Origin: Epiperipatus broadwayi
Taxonomy: Eukaryota > Onychophora > Udeonychophora > Euonychophora > Peripatidae
Length of the DNA stretch: 64,000 nucleotides
Direction: 5' to 3'
NCBI GenBank assembly: GCA_028023455.1
Contig: JAQFVV010012441.1
Location: 3,349,911-3,413,910 of the forward strand
The position numbers and the translations under genes are program-made. The notes under the pieces are model-generated. The model did not search any database, was not told where the DNA came from, and was given only the letters and a program-made list of their open reading frames with translations. Of the stretch, positions 1 to 11,574 are shown piece by piece; the stretch's first letter is position 1; the number at the start of each line of letters is the position of its first letter.

Positions 1-1115
1 TGGCCATATTATTGTACAACTATCATGTTGTTTTGTAGAGTCTCCCTTTATTGTTTGATCCCTCATGAGGTTATATAGTTAGTTTTCCACTGTGTATGGT
101 GAAGTTTTTTGTATTTTAAAAGTAAATAGCAAGGATAAGATAAAGTTAGATTCAGGAACACTGGTCTATCTATAATGTTTGCCTAATTGGAATACTGTCT
201 TTATGATGTTGTAGGATTTTCATCAGTTTATAAACAAACAAACCAAAACTTACTAGTGATTGTAGAATTTCTATATGAAAGAGCAAGAGATACACATGGA
301 CAATGTTGATTTATTTTCGTCAAGCAGTGATTTGCCGATGGATCGGTAAGATAGATTAACTATTAAAATGATTAGGTTGTGGACATAAGCAATGTTTTGG
401 GTGTCATGTGTGAATTTGACTTCTGATGACTGTCCCCACATTAATACAATGAATCTTTTCATAGTAAATGATAATAGTTGTTAATTGTGCTGAATATGAT
501 AATTGTCCTTATCATATTCTGATAAATAAAATAGCCACAGTTTAATACACTAAATTATAACTTTTGAGTTTTAGATTTAAAATTTCCACATATCCCAAAG
601 ATTTAAACACACTTTTGGTTTTATAATTTAAGTGCTAATTTAGCTTAAATAAAGTTTAACTATCTTATTCTATAAGATAGAATAATAATAGAAACATAGC
701 CAATAATAATAGTGATACTATGAATAACACCATATTAGTTTGTCTTATTTACTATGTGTGTAGGCAATGGGATACCAATTATTTTCCATCCCTGATTTTA
801 TTTAATGTATTCGTCTTATTTCATGCAATGTGTCTGAAATAAATTTGTGAATAATGTAAATAAATCTTGTTGTGTTAAAAATTTATTTAGTTGTTTGTAG
901 TCTTATTGCTAATCCCCACACACATTGTTATTGTTATTGCTATCGACATATCATCTGATTATATGGAAATCATCATCAATCAATATAGTCTAATTAATTA
1001 TATATTGGTATATCATAATAATTTTGTTAAGCCCTATCATTTATGAGTACATATAAGGCATCATCACTTACTAATCAAAATATTAACCTAGAGTGAATAT
1101 TATTTTAAGTGGTAT
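1..1115. other. Non-coding AT-rich DNA
   Basis: I see no supported gene or element here. Open frames are short, low-complexity and unlike any family I recognise. Confidence 0.5.
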
Positions 1116-1128
1116 ACTAAAAGATAAA
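1116..1128. repeat. Left target-site duplication of the RTE insertion
   Basis: ACTAAAAGATAAA occurs immediately before the RTE fragment and again at 1765-1777 directly after its TGA-repeat tail. A perfect 13-bp match is what target-primed reverse transcription leaves. Confidence 0.9.
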
Positions 1129-1764
1129 TAAATGAAAATAAAGATTGATTATGAAGAATTAGAAGAAGTTAACAGTTACAAATACTTTGGTCAGATTATT
1201 AATACAGATGGAAAAATAATGGAGGAAATTAATCATAGAATTAAACTTGGTTGGAGTGCTTTTGGTAGAAATAATTTGATACTAAAAGGAAATATGCCTA
1301 TGTGTTTGAAAAGGATGGTTTTTAACAAATGTGTTTTACCAGTTCTTACTTATGGATCTGAGACTTGGACACTTAATAGAAGAGCAATACAGAAACTTCA
1401 GACCACTCAAAGGAGTATGGAGAGATGTATGTTGGGAGTAACAAGAAGAGATCGAAAACGCAATGTATGGGTAAGACAACAAACAGGTGTTACTGACCTT
1501 ATTGAAAAAATTAAAAGATTGAAATGGAGTTGGGCTGGACATATTGCTAGAAGAGATGATAATAGATGGACAATTGAAATTTTAAACTGGATTCCAAGAG
1601 ATTGTAAAAGACCCAGAAGAGACCACATGTGAGATGGATGGATGAAATAAGAAAATGTGCAGGGGTTTGTGGAGAAGAGAAGCTAAAGATCAGAGAAGAT
1701 GGATTAAACTTGGAGAGACCTTCATCCTGCAGTGGATTGATAATGGTTGATGATGATGATGATG
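1129..1764 (+). mobile_element. 5'-truncated RTE-type LINE, 3' end only
   Basis: This is the 3' end of an RTE-clade non-LTR retrotransposon. The open frame at 1132-1632 covers the region after the reverse transcriptase catalytic core: the NSYKYFGQIINTDG block, then LPVLTYGSETWTLN, then WAGHIARRDDNRW. These are typical of RTE polymerases. It is closely similar at DNA level to 23224-23840 of the longer RTE copy in this window. A frameshift near 1630 breaks the last part, whose remnant still reads towards the usual end and is followed by a TGATGATGATGA tail, the microsatellite 3' end typical of RTE. A 13-bp direct repeat (ACTAAAAGATAAA) lies at 1116-1128 and 1765-1777, so this is a complete 5'-truncated insertion, not a random fragment. 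The family assignment is secure; activity is excluded by truncation. Confidence 0.92.
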
Positions 1765-1777
1765 ACTAAAAGATAAA
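1765..1777. repeat. Right target-site duplication of the RTE insertion
   Basis: This is an identical copy of 1116-1128 and fixes the 3' boundary of the inserted element. Confidence 0.9.
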
Positions 1778-4763
1778 CACTTAATATTGGTTTAATCAGT
1801 TTATTTGAACCCACAGATTTATCATTCACTGATCTTGATCACATTGTTTATATTTATTTGAGAAAAGAAAGTTGGTAAGTTATTGTGTTTAGTTATTGAA
1901 AAATTATTCCTATTTCTTGAAGTTTAAAGTTATAATAGTTAAGGAGTTGATAAAGTTTCTTTGAAATTACTAAATATTGTTTGTTAATTCGATTTTATAT
2001 TAAGAGCCATTTTGTGCATTATATTTGGGTAGTGGCAAAATCCCTCTAACAATCTTTAAGTTGTTTGAACCCTGAGAAGAATAAGTTAGTAATTTACAAT
2101 GTAGAATTTGAATTTATGGTAAATTTTATATCTAGTTATTTATTGTAGTTGGATTTAAGTTATGGTATACTCACTGTTATAAAAGTCAACCAAACTTTAA
2201 GGTGTAAATTGCTTCTTTTGTCTTAAATGTATAGCTTGTTTTGACTTTATGGTGAATATTCTGGTTTTGTCAAGCTTGGAATCCCTATTTTATTTAGTTA
2301 TTTTATTATCATTTAATTCAATATCAGTTTAGAGTTCTAGACATCATCTTCCATGATCATCATTCTTCTCATCTGTCATTTCAATCTTTCTTTATTTTTT
2401 TATTCTTCTTTCATCCTAATTCATTATCCTAATTAACTCACCATTCACTAGCTCTTATTTTATTATCATCTTTATCATCCATTAACTCTTATTCTACCAT
2501 CATCTTAGTCATTCATTATTCTTATACATCTTCATTCTTTTCTCTTCATTCTCAGACTCATTTCATTTTATTATTTAATTATGACTTATTTTCATCATCC
2601 ATTTAGTCATCTACATCCTAATTTACTTATTGCTTAATTTATAATTTTAATTTCATATTCATTCCATCGATCTAATTATTATTTATTTATTGGTTTGATG
2701 AATATTAAATTTAGTTCATAACATTTTGTATGTTTGTGGATTTTAAAGCTAGTTTGACCAGAAGTTATTATCTTCATTAATCACCTTGTAATCTTCTTTA
2801 AGTTTATAGTTTCATGTGAGCTTAGTCAATAAAGAAATCATCTCCTTAGTTTAACATTTATTTTTAGGTGTATATTCTAGATTAGTTGTAGCTAGGAATG
2901 TTACAGAGGAGGATATGTCACCCTAAAACATGAGGCTAGATTAGATTGATTGTTAACTATAAGAAGGTTACAATATATACACACATTTCTGCATGGGAAT
3001 ATATATATGTGTGTGTGAATTGCCTATAAATTGTCAAAATTAATTTAGTATACCCTTGCACCTCAGAGTTATAATTTATCAATGCTGTTATTAAATAAAC
3101 ATTTTGAAAACAAATTGTTACATAATCAATTTATTTTGTTAGAAAAAGGTTTCCTCCACAAACCTGAATATGACTTTTCACTTGAGTCTTGAATTAAAAA
3201 TGATGTGACATATTATTCTGACATTTACAAAAGCAGTTGCTAGTAAAATAATTAGTGAGTACTATTATATGTCACATTGATCATAGTTTTATGTCAATTA
3301 ATTTTAACCTAATATCAAAATTTTTATTTTAAAACTTATACACAAAACTCGCAATTTATGAATAAATTTGAAGTTTATAACTTTAAAAATGTTTAAATTG
3401 GTTTTTATTTTATTTTATGGAACATATTATATTTTGTCTTTGTTACTATGTAATCTAATATTATTGTGAAGAAGTGTTGTATGAAGCATTTGTTTTTTGG
3501 TAATTAAAATCAAATTTAAAGTGAAAGAACCATGAATGTCATTACACTGACCACAGAAAATCTGACACTAAAGAAGAGTTATGTCACACATTTTTTTCTC
3601 TTTTAAAATTATTTCATTAATTCCAATATATGAAAACTATATTCAATATATTCATTTTCTTTATAAATCTTATTTAATATATGAACCAAATTTTTCTATA
3701 TTCATATATCTATATCATTCTATAATATCCACTCAAGGTTTTGACTATATTTTATGATCATTTTTGAATTTCTCTACATTTATATATATTATCCACAATT
3801 GGATCATATCCTATGGCCATTTTCTAAGTCTTTTTCCATATCCTTATATTATAAGGATATGGTTAAAATTGCCAGATGATATATCTGTATGGTTATAGAG
3901 AGGTTTGGTTCATGTAACAAGATTTCTAAAGGAAATAAAGTTGTGGAATACAGTTTCTATATACTAAAATATAAATATATATTTTGCTTTGTTTTTGTAA
4001 TGAGATTTTTCCTTTTTGTAAATAATTTTTTAGTTAATGTCTCAGATCATTTGACTGAAGTTGCAAGTTGAGTACAACACTTCCATTTAATTGTCCGAAG
4101 TAATTTTTATATATTTTTAATAAATTGGAAAATAAGTTAGAAATCTTTAACTTAGATCTGATTCTCTACCACTATGCAAAATACTTGAAGATTTAAGCAT
4201 GGTGAGCAGAGGTTGCCTTATATATAGGTAAGCTCTAAGCATGAGCATATACTTATGCTTATCAAACCGAGGCTCATAGGTGAGTGCTTGTAAATTTGTA
4301 AAAGCACATGACCAAAGGTTTATTTCTTTTTTTGTAATATTACTTTCATAATCTGTGCTATATAAATGAATATGAAGCTTTATGTGTATAACCTTGTTTA
4401 ATAAGTCAGATTTTTGGTAATAGACAAAGTGTTAACATTAATTACATTGGTAATTGTGTATAAAAATGGAGTTTCATTATTTATCTACATAGTTTCATAA
4501 ATGAACATGTAGAAAAAAATTGCATTGCCTATCTCAATTCTAAAATTGATTATTCATGCATTAAAAAGGACTTTTTATTATAAGGAACTGAAAATCACAA
4601 GAAGAGTTTTTGTTGTTGTTTTTCCTGCAAAATTTGAAAAGTTGGTGTAATATTTTTGTTGTTTTGAACATTATGTAAGTAAGTTATGTAATCTTTTAAA
4701 TTTGAGATACTCTACTCTGCACTAAGGTATCTATATAAACGTGAATGATTATTTTGACATCAG
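1778..4763. other. Non-coding DNA, including a G-poor tract
   Basis: No gene is supported. The part from about 2336 to 2690 is conspicuously poor in G on this strand and rich in degenerate CATC/ATTC/TTCATC words, a decayed pyrimidine-rich simple repeat. A perfect 13-bp-arm palindrome with a 1-base spacer lies at 3836-3862. Confidence 0.5.
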
Positions 4764-4834
4764 ATGCAGTTCGAATCAGACTCCAAGAGAGAGATAGAAA
4801 GCAGATGCGGAAAAAAAAAATTGAATGTATAGAA
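4764..4834 (+). CDS. Possible host-gene exon, lysine/arginine-rich helix, unassigned
   Basis: A 71-nt segment lies between an AG acceptor (...TTTTGACATCAG) and a consensus donor (GAA|GTAAGTA). Read with a split first codon it gives 23 uninterrupted codons rich in Arg, Lys, Gln and Glu, including RIRLQERDRKQMRKKKIE, which looks like a charged alpha-helical or coiled-coil segment. I do not recognise the protein. The donor is strong, the pyrimidine tract weak. In DNA this AT-rich 23 open codons could arise by chance, so the call rests mainly on the splice sites and the non-random composition. No neighbouring exon was found. Confidence 0.3.
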
Positions 4835-5076
4835 GTAAGTAAACTTTCAGGAGTAGGTCATTTTGTGATAATATCAAGGAAAATACTTATTAAAGTTTCA
4901 ACAGGGCCACTAGCAACAAGAAAGTGCATTTATAAATGAGCTAGTTTGGAAAATTTGTTTTGTAAATTGTGTATATCAGATGTAGAAAATATGATCCATT
5001 TCTTATAAGAGTACAGATAGACACATTCAGAAACAATTCAAATAATGGACTTATGAATAAATAACTATAAATTAAG

Positions 5077-5080
<4 letters not shown>

Positions 5081-5109
<29 letters not shown>

Positions 5110-5110
5110 T
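5081..5110. repeat. (TA)n(TG)n microsatellite
   Basis: A run of TA dinucleotides passes directly into TG dinucleotides, giving a compound dinucleotide repeat. Confidence 0.9.
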
Positions 5111-5193
5111 AGAATTAGATAAGAATAAAGATGATTTTAAATTAAAATAGTAAGTCAATAAGATAATATTATTTAAATAGGGTAAATGTAAAT

Positions 5194-5466
5194 GAATTTG
5201 AAGTTGTAGAGGCTAGGATAGAATAAATTACATGATAAAGGAGAAAATTTGATAATTAACTGGTTTATTGAAGCTCATTATCACAAAATTTTTAACTCCA
5301 ATAAAGAAACCATGCATCATCACACTATTAGGATAGAATATAAATAATATTTGAAGTTTTACAGCAAGAAAGAATATGACAAAGAGAGAAAATATAGTGA
5401 CTAAATGGGTTTTTTGGAGTTTATTATTTTAGAAATTTTTGTAAAGAAATCATGCATCATCTCACC
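5194..5466. repeat. Diverged tandem duplication, about 155-bp unit
   Basis: Two diverged units run head to tail. Each starts with an ATTTGAAGTT-like block and ends in AAAGAAA(C/T)CATGCATCATC(A/T)CAC (about 5194-5328 and 5348-5466). No coding potential is seen. Confidence 0.6.
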
Positions 5467-5696
5467 TTTAGTTCTTACCTATTACTATTTATCAGTAAGA
5501 AATAATGGAGTGTATATAACAATATCCAGTGCTCCTCATTAATGAAAACTAATGGTATCTGTGTCCGTTGATTATATATGCTTGATTAAGTGACACTAGA
5601 ATGAAGAGATATGATCGTATTTCTACTGCAAATGTATTTAATAGGTTAACCAAAAGTGTTGTATAATATTGTTTTTTGTTGTTTAGAAACAATGTA

Positions 5697-6731
5697 CACC
5701 TGGGTCTCGTTTTACGTGATAGATAGGTTCCTCAGAAAACACGCACAAATGTAGACGTAACTTACCTTGAAAAAGGGGGGATACGAACTGTGATTTTTCA
5801 AAAATCGCATAAAAGCAAAGCACCAACGTAAAATTACTTCAAAATTCGTGCAAAAAAAAAAATAAGGAAATAAAATATGACTAGAAAAAAATTTCAAATT
5901 TGAAAAAAATTGATATAAGACAAACTTTTTTTAACTATAATATTTAATTTTATTCACAACAATATATTTTTATGCATAATTTACAGTAATTTACATTTTT
6001 TTATACAAGTTCTAATTATTATCGCGATTTGCCGATAAACAGGTTCGTTTGTAAACTGGTAAAAAATCAGATTCTTCACAAGAGAAAATACAACTAGTGC
6101 CAATGTCACTCTCATGTTGTGTTAATGGTTTTCTGGTGACAACGTAATTAGTAATTAATCTAACAACTAAAAATTAAATTCTTATTTTTGTCTTTAATTT
6201 TCAATTTTAATTGTGCCCACTGCTATTACTCACCTTTTAAAAATAAACTTGCAGACACTAAATTAAATTCTTATTTTTGTCTTTAATTTTCAATTTTAAT
6301 TGTGCCCACTGCTATTACTCACCTTTTAAAAATAAACTTGCAGACACTAAATGATTAATAATTGATTACGTTCTTTTTTAAAAAGCAAAAACAGAATGTG
6401 ATTTAAAATGCAAAATTAACATGCACAATGTTTGAACAAATTTACATTATAATCTTGTAAAATTTAATGTGTGTATACATAAAATGTGGAAATCATGATT
6501 TTAATTTCATTATTGCATAAAATCTTACTATTATAAAGCACTGAAAATATTGAAATTACTAAGATGAAAGTTGAATTCCAATAATGTGCTATTACTTTCA
6601 ATATGACATAAGTGCGTGAAATTTATTATTTAAAGTAATGGCGCATTATCGAAGTTCGACTTCCGGAGAAACGTGAATCGCGTTACTTCAAAATCGCGTT
6701 AAATAAATCCGCGTAAAAAGAGACCCAGGTG
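5697..6731 (-). mobile_element. Non-autonomous Tigger/pogo-like DNA transposon (copy A)
   Basis: A 1,035-bp element begins CACCTGGGTCTC and ends with the reverse complement GAGACCCAGGTG. It is flanked by TA on both sides (5695-5696, 6732-6733), the TSD of Tc1/mariner/pogo transposons. The subterminal region repeats short ACGCG/AACGCGATTT-like words, the layout seen in Tigger ends. Its left end matches the right end of the second element at 37858-39328 in inverted orientation, and its right end matches that element's left end, so the two are one family in opposite orientation. The interior has no transposase remnant and contains an exact 89-bp tandem duplication. It is an internally deleted copy. 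Confidence 0.85.
6171..6348. repeat. Exact 89-bp tandem duplication inside the Tigger-like element
   Basis: Units at 6171-6259 and 6260-6348 look identical over their length (each begins AAATTAAATTCTTATTTTTG and ends with GCAGACACT). This lack of divergence inside an old element implies a recent duplication, or an assembly artefact. Confidence 0.9.
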
Positions 6732-6733
6732 TA

Positions 6734-8870
6734 TATATGTTTTTGTATTTATTACAGATATGTATGAGACTGTAAGAACATTCTTTAAAAAGCCCATTGT
6801 AGGCTAAAAATCTTTCCAATAGTCTTCCGAAGAAACAGAGAAGAATGTAGTATTCTCTAGGCTTTTCGATTTCTGTACGTTGAGAATTTTTTACCCTGTT
6901 TATCAACTATTAGAGTATGGTTAACTATATATTGGTTCCAGAAAAAAAAAAAACCCCAAATAATAGTTGAAATAACATTTTCAGTTTTATTTGGTCAAGA
7001 TTCAAACTCAGATCAAAAACTTTTTATTTTAAGAAGTTATGTCTCAAGACTGTTGAATCAAATGCTGGTAGTCAAGTGACATTGCTTCATAATATGAAAT
7101 TTGGAAAATCAGTTCTAAATGGCAATTATTCAACATCAGCAATAAAATGGCATCTCTAATCATTAACATAATGATCTTTATTTAACCAATATTTTATTGG
7201 GTATTGTCATATAATGTCCATCTGCAATTGTGGTAATGCAGCATGATCTTTCTTTCAGACCTAATTTAGAAAAGGAAATAATAATACACTTTTTACTCCA
7301 ATAAAAGATTTTAATATATTCAGTTCCAACTTTTAAATATAGAAAGATGTATGTTGGTACTTCATTATCTACTTATACAAGAAGAAAAAATAAAGATACA
7401 AAGAAAAAAGTTATCATAACAATAATTTATATATTACTATCGAAGTTCAGGCACATAGTGTTAAGGTGATAGCCTTAATATATATATATAATGAATATGC
7501 ACTTAATAAATTAATACTAATCATAGCAATAATTATATAACTCATCTATGAATCATATCAAGTTATTAAAACTATCTTAGAGATCTAGATCCAAGATACT
7601 CCTCATCTCATCTGATTAGCAAAGATTGTTATCCATATGCATGAAAAGTGAGAGAAAATGTATGTGTTTCTGTGATGATATTTACAATAATTTGAAAATG
7701 TCAAATATTTACCTTTTAGTTTCTGATATATTTTAATTTTATCCACCATAAGATTTTTGCTTTCCGGAAGAGCCTAATTATAATGTTAGTCATTTTCTAT
7801 GCTCATCACCTAAAAAAGCAGATTGTCTTTGGAATAATATTTTTAACATAAATGAAATCTATTTGTCTTACAAAAATCATACTTATATTCACATTAAACT
7901 ACTTTTTCGGAAGTCTATGAACAATAATCATTCTTTTATCATGTCCAATCCAATAAAAGCATACCATTAACTCTTATGAACTTACAATCATATTCTCAGA
8001 ATCTTACAGGATATTTTTATGTGGATTTTTTTACAATACTTTTATATCACTTAGGTAAGAGTCCATGTTGTACTTCAACATAATAAATTAGTGAAAATAA
8101 CAGGCCTATTTTCAACTTATTTAGTTGAAATAATATTACTTTGATGAATGCCTTACGTTTTAACATCCTAAATACAGAAGCTATACAAGCAGTAAATATA
8201 TACACCTATATATATAATAGTTTTAATTAAATATCTTATAATATGCAATAATTTTTGGAAATGATAAGAACCTCACTTTCTACAATTCACCTTAATTAAA
8301 TTATCTCATATTGCCATACTTGATATCTTAATGAGGTCTCAAGATGCAACTAGAAATATTTGTTTTTATCTGCTAAAGATTAACATGGGAAATTTTCATT
8401 AGCTTCTGAAATTATTAGAGCTGCATTTTGGTTCTTTTTATATTTTCAAAAATGTATTGTGATAATAGAGGTAGAGGACAGTGTTCTGATGTAACTAATT
8501 CTTGGATAATTTTTGGAGAGAATCATTATATATATTGTTGAAATATTTTAAGTATATAGAAATAGCTGTTATATTTTTTATTTTAGAAAAAATCACTGGG
8601 GTAATAATAATCAATGACCAATGAAAATAATAAACTGCAATTTTTTTGCATTCAAAAGAGGAACTTTTTTTCAATGCAATTTCTTGTTTTTGTATTGAGA
8701 CTAAAGCGCTATAGTAAATATATAAATGTTTTAAGGAAACAATGCTCCTATTTTTTTTTAATAGTCTCTTCCACCAAAAGTCGAATATTGTTTTTAATAA
8801 ATATTATTATTGAAATATTTTAAATGCATGGAAATGTGTTACAATTTTACTGTTTGTATATATATCCATT
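6734..8870. other. Non-coding AT-rich DNA
   Basis: No gene or recognisable element is supported. The open frames are short and poly-A/poly-T-driven. Confidence 0.5.
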
Positions 8871-8877
8871 AGAAACC

Positions 8878-9045
8878 AGTCAACACTTAGACAATCCCAA
8901 TATAGATATCATCAATCTCAAACTGTTGTCAAGGCAACCTCCATTTAACAATAAAAGCCATCTTTAACTCAACACTTAGACAATCCCAATATAGATAACA
9001 ATCAACAATCTCAAGCTGTTGTCAAGGCACCTCCTTTCAACAATT
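8878..9045. repeat. Tandem duplication of a dispersed repeat
   Basis: Two units about 90 bp long share CAACACTTAGACAATCCCAA, then a CAATCTCAA(A/G)CTGTTGTCAAGG block. A third, diverged copy of the same motif occurs at about 35430-35500, so this is a dispersed family with a local tandem duplication. Confidence 0.65.
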
Positions 9046-10640
9046 TGTATTTTAAATACAATTACTACCCACAAGTTATTTGAACATCTGATAAAAATGC
9101 TAGAATGATCAGTCTGAATGTTAGGTAAATATTTAGAAAGTCTATTATTATTCAAAATACAAAGTAATTGTTTTGAAAGTCTATTGTTATTTAAAATGTG
9201 AAATAACTTTCATATAAATTAATGTATTTATGCTATTACAATCAGTTAATTAAAGTGGTATGAGCGTAGGCAAATGATTAATTCCTAAAATAAAAATATG
9301 TAATAAATAATATCTGCACTATATCCAATAAAAAGTGATGTTTTATTATGCAGACAAAACAAATGAAATCTATAATATCGTAAACTAATCTACCTTTAAA
9401 AATGGGCCAGTCGTTTTTGATTATATCTCTATTGAAGTGCAGTTAGGTAGACCATAGATGTAAACACCTGATAAACATGCTAGTCTTCGTACTAATTGTT
9501 ATAAAAGTGTTTAGGAAGCATATCGTTGGATTTTTGAAAGCTCCACATATAATTGTGTTTCTGCTATTTTCAAGCATGTTTTGACATCTAACACACACAT
9601 CCAGGATAAAGATGTCTCATTTACAATTTCATGTAGACAGGCAGAATATGCCAATCACTAGGGTACATATATAAACTTGAATAATAAAAACTTATCTTGA
9701 CATTAAACATTTGTTGAAATGCTTTCGATTTTTTTTCTCTCTTTCATGTTTGATTTAGATGATAACTAACGATTTTTTAAAGGGTTTTTGAAGATTCAAC
9801 TTAGTCAAAAGATCTTTACCTGCTCTTCTTAATTTACAGCTGTCTGTATGATCTATGTGTTGATCTTAAATCAGATTTTAAATTGGATTTTCGTGTTTTA
9901 AAACATTCATGGAATTATAATTTCTCTTCCTCCTTCTTTAAAAGTCACATCTTATTTAGTTTTTAAAGAGTCTTGATAACTCTTCTGTTAAATTAAAACT
10001 AACATTATATAAACAGACAATTTGTTTTTGTTTTTTTAATTTATTATCAATATAATTAAAACCGTTATTTTAGTCTCTATGATTATTACTATTTTTAATT
10101 ACCATTTGCTTTTTATTTAGATCATTTTATTTTATTTTTTATTTATGTTTCTATAGTATTTATTACTACTAAACCCTTTTCTATCTGCTAATTAATTAAG
10201 TGTAGTTTCAATAATAATTTATTATTTCTAATGTATACAGTGATGTGTAATCATACAATTGGGGTTTACATTGTTGTTCTAACTATCTTGTTATTTCCGT
10301 TTGGGTTCTGATGAGTCTATGTTGCCCAATATGATGTGAACATTAGATCTTTCACATATTTGTTATCTGATTGTTAGCCCCCCCCCCCTTTGCCTTGTTG
10401 TTAGTTTGGCATAGTGTATAATGTCCAAGTGTCTTCAAATTTTAATAATACAGTGACTTTCCATTGTTTAATGCCAATAATTAATTAACCCTTTACCACT
10501 TAATATTTTTAATTACTGTGAAATATGTTGGGGGGGGGTGGTATTGTTTTACCTTCTTATATAGCTTTTATGATTTTTTTTTAGTAAAATAACAATATAG
10601 ATTTAATACACTGTAAGGCTTACACACACTTGCACATGTA
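9046..10640. other. Non-coding DNA with a poly-C tract
   Basis: No gene is supported. An 11-base C run lies at about 10378-10388 and a G run near 10530. Confidence 0.5.
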
Positions 10641-10646
10641 TAATGT

Positions 10647-11160
10647 AATATATAAGGGATTCGAACTCAGACTTTCACACGACCCTCAACTCTTCATGCC
10701 ATCTCATATTGCTGAGCCACCTGACACACACATGTTGAAAAGATAAATAATCACGAATATCCGTATTTCATGCTAAACCAGCAATCATCTGTTGGTCCAG
10801 ATTACTATCTCCACACATATGTACAATCAGTGCTAAGCTTTATAGTAAAATAACCAATCTTCATACTTTAATGGACAGGCTTCAAACTACTCCAACCCAC
10901 AACTCTTCAGCCATCCATTTCATTGAAAATCTGATGCTGGAACATTCAAAGCCCACATTAATATAAAACTGAGCACTGATTGTATATATGTGTGGAGATA
11001 GTAATCTGGACCAACTGATGGTTGCTGGTTTAGCATGAAATATGCATATTGGTGATTATTTATCTTTTCAACATGTATGTGATCAGGTGAGTCAGCAATA
11101 TGAGATGGCATGGAGAGTAGAAAGTCGTGTGAAAGCCTGAGTTCGAATCCCTTATATATT
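10647..11160. mobile_element. Foldback (long inverted repeat) element
   Basis: A 514-bp element has arms of about 200 bp that are reverse complements. The left arm starts AATATATAAGGGATTCGAAC at 10647; the right arm ends at 11160 with the complement. The unpaired centre is about 110 bp. The same terminal sequence (…GGATT[C/T]GAACTCAGA[C/T]TTTCA) bounds the foldback at 48958-49390 and the mini-copy at 26708-26834, so it is a family. The termini carry GTTCGAATCC, which resembles an RNA polymerase III B box, but no A box or tRNA fold is visible. The open frame on the minus strand inside the right arm is incidental. Confidence 0.85.
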
Positions 11161-11574
11161 AGCAGATTTAGTATTTCCAAAATAATTTAAATATATGTAC
11201 ATAAAGTTCAACTTATACAGTGTTATATAATGTAAATCTACTATCAATATGAGATTATGACTGCAAACAGAAGTGGATTTGTTTTTTAATTTGCTAAAAT
11301 AGATTGCTTTGATGTTAATTGGCATTGCATTAGTATAGCTGTCATTGGGAGGTTTATTGCTCGAATTATTTATTATATGTATAATAAAAATAATGAATTA
11401 TAATGATGATAATACATTTATGAAAATTATAACAAATGGCAGAAGTGCTTTCAGTTAATTTCTTAATATTCTTCAACTGAAAACCATTTAAATTAAAATA
11501 GAGCCGAAGTAAACATTGTCATGTCATATCCAAAGATTCCCAAATTTTAATGTTAGCCAATTGTCGATTAATTG

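Noticed and set aside
10920-11180. 86-codon minus-strand frame
   Set aside because: It lies within the arm of a foldback element, and a related frame appears in the arm at 48917-49168; it reflects repeat sequence, not a gene.
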